Source: Gilvirhabdus luticola (GTDB lineage: Bacteria > Bacteroidota > Bacteroidia > Flavobacteriales > Flavobacteriaceae). Taken from it: a stretch of 64,000 nt of DNA. Positions within the stretch are counted from its first letter, which is position 1. Every line of letters starts with the position of its first letter. The notes beneath the pieces were generated by a model. That model was not told where the DNA came from, made no database searches, and saw only the letters and a program-made list of their open reading frames with translations. The translations under genes and the position numbers were made by a program. Of this stretch, positions 61,401-64,000 are shown piece by piece. Location: the NCBI RefSeq assembly GCF_032583975.1, contig NZ_JAWHTF010000009.1; one strand, written 5' to 3'.

Positions 61401-61655
61401 CAGTGTTAGGGTTGCCCATTTTTCTTTTTTATACAATCTAAATCTGAAAATATTACCTGTGAAATTTATAACAAAGAACACCATAATGGCTTCAAACCAC
61501 CAAGCATTATAAATTAGGTTTCTGGTTAATGGTGTTGGCGATGTATCTTGACTTGCATCTAAAAATGTTCCTGTTGCCATGGCAGCAGCAAAAAGTATGA
61601 ATAAGACTGCCGTAAGACGTGTTGAAAAAAGTATTTTGATAAGTTTGTTTTGCAT
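58476..61655 (-). CDS. ccsBA: Cytochrome c biogenesis protein CcsBA (ResB-ResC fusion)
   Basis: This 1059-residue inner-membrane heme-export and attachment protein is the fused system II synthase found in Bacteroidota. The N-terminal ResB part has helices and a large periplasmic domain (about residues 110-435). A long central periplasmic segment starts after SQEKDQNH. The C-terminal CcsA/ResC part has the WWD heme-binding motif ESWGRYWGWDPKETWALIS near residues 955-973, with HMRLVPGLRGRFG after it. It should enable periplasmic c-type cytochromes. A -7 box lies upstream at 61684-61691. Confidence 0.95.
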   Translation of the reverse strand: MQNKLIKILFSTRLTAVLFILFAAAMATGTFLDASQDTSPTPLTRNLIYNAWWFEAIMVFFVINFTGNIFRFRLYKKEKWATLTLHLAFILILIGAFVTRYISYEGIMSIREGATENKFLSIKTYITTYIDGDYVVNGKNQRRTIESEVDFSPRLNNHFKVNTDYNGQPVTIELDNFISGAEEDIVPNEDGEEYLKIVEASGGGSHNHFLKVGQVQSIHNVLIALNKPTHGAINITHAGDSLTIQSPFEGEYMTMATQATGILVKDSIQPLHLRSRYVIGNMQMVFPKPIVKGEFAIVKKSQILKNDEDGIVLKVTANGETKHVGVLGGQGSINAFKQIHIGGLDFAFRYGSKVMELPFSIKLNDFVAERYPGTENRYSAFSSDVTVFDEEKGDYNYRIFMNNILDHRGYRFFQSSFDPDEKGTILSVNHDFYGTWITYIGYFLLYFGLLAILFVKNTRSADLRKQLNKVKAKKAKLLTILLLCFGLNVFSQEKDQNHLHNQTSKAQIDSILKANITPKEHADKFGHMVIQDLSGRMMPVNTYASELLRKLSKHDTYEGFDANQVFLSIQESPLLWYNVPIIYLTPKKGDSIRHLVGVDADKKYLALADFFTNTGAYKLGPYLEDAYKTNVPSGYQMQFKEVDQRVNLLYNAIEGRTLKIFPIPDDENNTWISSIEKRAGNYNIQDSLYANFINSGFKAYLFTLNDAKKTGDYSDAEKLLDAIKKTQHQFGSEIMLSDDKIKAEVLYNKYDIFKKLFSWYLYAGTFLFIALIIQIFKDRSKYVNLLISIFKYAILALFALHTIGLIVRWYISGHAPWSDAYESMIYVAWATMLFGLIFGRKSDLTIAATAFVTSMLLMIAHWNWMDPAIANLQPVLDSYWLMIHVAVIVGSYGPFTLGMILGVTTLLLMIFTSEKNKKKMLLNVKELTIINEMSLTVGLVMLTIGNFLGGMWANESWGRYWGWDPKETWALISIMIYAFVIHMRLVPGLRGRFGFNLASIIAFSSILFTYFGVNFYLSGLHSYQSGQQIASFKIIAIAFTIVALIGFFAYRKYLKFYQK

Positions 61656-61683
61656 GTTAGAATATCTCTAAAAATGGGTCGTG

Positions 61684-61691
61684 CAAATTTA
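61684..61691 (-). promoter_or_regulatory. -7 promoter box (TAAATTTG) for ccsBA
   Basis: On the minus strand TAAATTTG matches TAnnTTTG about 29 bases before the ATG at 61655. No clear TTTG -33 element is visible upstream. Confidence 0.4.
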
Positions 61692-61738
61692 GTGTATTTA
61701 GTTTATTTGGCTATGTTAAAAAGGATGAAAATTTTAAG

Positions 61739-62128
61739 TTATGTTGATCTTGCCTCAAAAATCTTAAGATATAAAAATGTTCCCATTTTTCTTGCTCTGC
61801 GTTTAGCATTTTCTGCATGATCACCTTCAAAATGTTCTTCAATGGTTCCATACCAAAGATTTAACCAAACACCAAAATGTAATTCTGTAAGACTATTGTT
61901 ATTTTCTTTATCTACTTTAACATGGGCCTCAAGCGGATTACCATAATATTTGGTTTTTAAAAACAAACTGGATTCCCAAAAATTGGTGAGTCGTTCTAAA
62001 TGTTCGTCCCAATCTTTAATTTTATCATTAAAAAAAGGACCTAAAAGTTTATCCTTTCTAACTTTTCTATAGAATGATGTAACCAATAAATATACATCTT
62101 CTCTTGTTTTAATATCTTTTCGCTTCAT
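61739..62128 (-). CDS. Group III truncated hemoglobin
   Basis: This 129-residue globin is recognised by FYRKVRKDKLLGPFFNDKI, the aromatic and His segment LHFGVWLNLWYGTIEEHFEG, and the C-terminal KRRARKMGTFLYLKIFE. The H of LHFGVW is the expected proximal heme ligand. Group III truncated hemoglobins bind O2 or NO; the exact role is often NO handling or respiration-linked. It lies upstream of ccsBA in the same orientation, 83 bases away. Confidence 0.95.
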   Translation of the reverse strand: MKRKDIKTREDVYLLVTSFYRKVRKDKLLGPFFNDKIKDWDEHLERLTNFWESSLFLKTKYYGNPLEAHVKVDKENNNSLTELHFGVWLNLWYGTIEEHFEGDHAENAKRRARKMGTFLYLKIFEARST

Positions 62129-62188
62129 TGTTTACAAAGATACCTTAACAAACTTTTAAATCATACTTTACTTACTTATTTTAGCACT

Positions 62189-62956
62189 ATGATATCAGTT
62201 GTGATTTTAGGCGCAGGAAACGTTGCAACACATTTATTTAAGGCTTTTACTAAATCTGATGAGGTACAGGTGAAAACTTGGTACAATAGAGATATTGATA
62301 AATTAAAATCCTATAAGAATGATGTCTATATTACTAACAATTTAGCGCTTCTAAAAGAAGCTGATATCTATATTCTAGCTGTTAGTGATGATGCCATTTC
62401 AAAATTGTCATCAGCTTTACCTTTTGAAAATAAATTCTTGGTTCACACATCAGGAAGCGTAAGTGTTCATACACTGGATAAAAAAAACAGACGAGGTGTT
62501 TTGTATCCAATACAAACATTATCTAAAGATGCTGAAATAGATTTTAGCAATGTCCCTCTATGTCTAGAAACTTTAGAAAAAACTGACTTAAAAACACTAA
62601 AAAACCTTGCTGAAGCTATTGATAGTCCATATTATAAAATTAGCACCGAGCAACGTCTTACTTTGCATCTGGTTGCAATCTTTATCAATAATTTCACAAA
62701 TCAATTGTACAGAATTGGTCATGAAATAGCTGATGCCAAACATATTGATTTTAATATCTTAAAACCACTTATATTGGAAACCGCAAATAAAGTACAAAAT
62801 ATGTCTCCGTATCTAGCACAAACAGGTCCTGCTATACGAAACGATGAAAAAACCATAAAGAAGCATTTAAAGCTTTTAGAAAACGAAAACTATAAAGAAA
62901 TATACCGACTACTAACCCACTCGATACAACAAACACATGGAAGAAAAAAGTTATAA
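62189..62956 (+). CDS. Rossmann-like and DUF2520 domain protein
   Basis: This 255-residue protein has an N-terminal NAD(P)-binding motif VVILGAGNVATHLFKAF and SVSVHTLDKKNRRGVLYPIQ, followed by the C-terminal DUF2520 helical domain (about residues 125-250). It resembles pyrroline-5-carboxylate reductase-like oxidoreductases but the substrate is unknown. Its stop overlaps the next start by 20 bases, so translation is coupled to the KdsC-like phosphatase, a usual arrangement in flavobacteria. Confidence 0.92.
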   Translation: MISVVILGAGNVATHLFKAFTKSDEVQVKTWYNRDIDKLKSYKNDVYITNNLALLKEADIYILAVSDDAISKLSSALPFENKFLVHTSGSVSVHTLDKKNRRGVLYPIQTLSKDAEIDFSNVPLCLETLEKTDLKTLKNLAEAIDSPYYKISTEQRLTLHLVAIFINNFTNQLYRIGHEIADAKHIDFNILKPLILETANKVQNMSPYLAQTGPAIRNDEKTIKKHLKLLENENYKEIYRLLTHSIQQTHGRKKL

Positions 62957-63467
62957 GGAATACCTAGAACATATTACAACATTTATTTTTGATGCTGATG
63001 GCGTTTTAACTTCTGGCGCTGTTATGATTACAACTGCAGGAGAGCTTTTAAGAACCATGACCACAAAAGATGGTTTTGCTCTAAAGACCGCGACGCAAGC
63101 AGGCTTTAATGTTTGTGTTATTTCTGGAGGAACCAATGAAGGCATAAGAAAACGCTTGGAAGGATTAGGAATAAAAGATATTTTTCTGGGTGCTCATAAT
63201 AAGATCGAACAGTTTAACACCTATATAGATATTAACCAAATTAAAGCCAAAAATGTTTTGTATATGGGAGATGATATACCAGATATTCCTGTTATGAAAT
63301 TAGTCGGTTTACCATGCAGCCCTCAAGATGCTGTACCTGAAGTAAAAGCTATATCAAAGTATGTGTCACATAAAAAAGGTGGTGAAGGTTGTGCACGTGA
63401 TGTTATTGAGCAAGTCTTAAAAGTACAAGGCAAGTGGAACGGAAATTTCGATGCTAAATATGATTAG
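62937..63467 (+). CDS. KdsC-like HAD phosphatase
   Basis: This 176-residue HAD hydrolase has motif I FIFDADGVLTSG (nucleophile Asp), motif II VISGGTNEGIRKRL and motif III/IV MGDDIPDIPVMK, matching KdsC-type phosphatases that act on 3-deoxy-D-manno-octulosonate 8-phosphate or similar. It overlaps the DUF2520 gene by 20 bases and the next prenyltransferase start by up to 17 bases. The physiological substrate is not proven from sequence. Confidence 0.88.
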   Translation: MEEKSYKEYLEHITTFIFDADGVLTSGAVMITTAGELLRTMTTKDGFALKTATQAGFNVCVISGGTNEGIRKRLEGLGIKDIFLGAHNKIEQFNTYIDINQIKAKNVLYMGDDIPDIPVMKLVGLPCSPQDAVPEVKAISKYVSHKKGGEGCARDVIEQVLKVQGKWNGNFDAKYD

Positions 63468-64000
63468 TTTCTTAAACCTCATTCGCTGGAAAAATTTATT
63501 ACTGATTGCCATAGTGCAATATTTAATAAAATACGCTTTACTTATACCATTTGGTGTTACCATAACATTAAACTGGTTTGGTTTTCTACTTTTGGTTTTA
63601 GCTACACTATGTATTGCAGCTGCTGGAAATGTGGTTAATGATATTTTTGATGTAGAAACCGATACTATAAATAAACCTGATAAGGTTATTGTTGGTAAAA
63701 CCATCTCTGAAAAAAGAGCTTATAACTTTTTTATCATTTTTAATATTATAGGAGTTGGAATCGGATTTTACCTATCAAATCTTGTTGGTAAAAATGGGTT
63801 CTTTGCCTTATTTGTTATCATTTCTGCTCTACTGTATATCTATGCTAGCTATTTAAAACAAATACTTTTGGTTGGAAATATAATAATCTCTATACTAATT
63901 GCATTGAGTATTATTATTGTAGGTTTGTTTGAACTGCTTCCAGTCATCAATACACAAAATCAAGAAACACAACTTACTTTTTTTAAGATTATTTTAGATT
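63460..64000 (+). CDS. UbiA-family prenyltransferase (partial, runs off right edge)
   Basis: An open frame of about 180 codons starts at ATG 63460 (MISFLNLIRWKN; alternative ATG 63451) and continues past the window edge. It has hydrophobic helices and the prenyl-diphosphate/metal motif NDIFDVETD near residue 67 followed by NKPDKVIVG, as in UbiA and geranylgeranylglycerol-phosphate synthase-like enzymes. It overlaps the KdsC-like gene by 8 bases, so it belongs to the same operon. The C-terminal half, including the second Asp-rich motif, is outside the window. Confidence 0.9.
   Translation, partial: MISFLNLIRWKNLLLIAIVQYLIKYALLIPFGVTITLNWFGFLLLVLATLCIAAAGNVVNDIFDVETDTINKPDKVIVGKTISEKRAYNFFIIFNIIGVGIGFYLSNLVGKNGFFALFVIISALLYIYASYLKQILLVGNIIISILIALSIIIVGLFELLPVINTQNQETQLTFFKIILD

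Noticed and set aside
1..64000. tRNA, rRNA, CRISPR arrays, transposases, phage genes
   Set aside because: No cloverleaf-type sequences, repeat-spacer arrays, or transposase/integrase motifs were found on reading both strands.

Overview
The window looks like chromosomal DNA of a marine-type member of the Flavobacteriaceae (Bacteroidota). The sequence is AT-rich. It carries a T9SS type A sorting domain, flavobacterial-style families (DUF6452/DUF6048, DUF4294, DUF6768, the CCC-motif membrane protein), a ResB/ResC-fused CcsBA, a fused aspartokinase-homoserine dehydrogenase, and TAnnTTTG -7 promoter boxes. I see no rRNA, tRNA, insertion sequence, prophage or CRISPR array. Genus-level placement is not possible by reading alone.

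Layout. 1-1603 (-): 5' part of a large secreted Ig/PKD-type surface protein whose gene continues beyond the left edge. 2068-4688: a TlpA-like thioredoxin lipoprotein and the NAD(P)HX repair enzyme, converging on a shared terminator. 4934-9792: threonine biosynthesis (candidate leader peptide and weak attenuator, then thrA-thrB-thrC). 9864-12879: a beta-barrel protein, a two-domain aspartyl protease with PDZ, a DinB-like protein and a PH-domain protein. 12882-24008 (-): a ten-gene operon that fits oxidative (3-keto) glycoside or sugar catabolism. It holds two GMC flavoprotein/small-subunit pairs, a DUF1080 lipoprotein, two TIM-barrel isomerases, two Gfo/Idh/MocA oxidoreductases and a NupG-type MFS permease. 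24195-29155: cysteine desulfurase, a calcium-repeat lipoprotein, an Smr protein, small membrane proteins and ornithine aminotransferase. 29299-30229 (-): DUF6768 protein and an ECF sigma gene broken by one in-frame TAG. 30358-44775: housekeeping and membrane genes (RlmD, MscS, THUMP methyltransferase, ZIP, hemolysin III, M42 peptidase, NUDIX, PrsW and others). 44919-48534: an amidohydrolase, a 791-base intergenic region with two hairpin terminators, a T9SS cargo protein, a zinc-ribbon-like micro-protein and an apparent chimeric GNAT remnant. 48539-55910 (-): DUF885 peptidase, then a deoxynucleoside salvage cluster (PNP, double aldehyde dehydrogenase, DeoC, DeoA). 55941-64000: membrane protein, GNAT, Bcr/CflA efflux, CcsBA, group III truncated hemoglobin, DUF2520 protein, KdsC-like phosphatase and the start of a UbiA prenyltransferase running off the right edge.

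How genes work together. The thr genes form one compact unit from aspartate to threonine. In the GMC operon the small subunits carry Tat-like lipoprotein signals while the large flavoproteins carry none. I infer a periplasmic, membrane-tethered dehydrogenase that makes keto-sugars, which are then split, imported, isomerised and reduced by the other members. In the deo cluster, deoxynucleosides go through PNP/DeoA and DeoC to acetaldehyde, which the neighbouring aldehyde dehydrogenase could oxidise.

The points most worth checking are the GMC operon, the interrupted sigma factor, the GNAT-derived chimera, the thr leader, the palindromic divergent promoter near 38.13 kb and the orphan terminators near 46.2-46.4 kb. 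I did not find a clearly new defence or mobile system.
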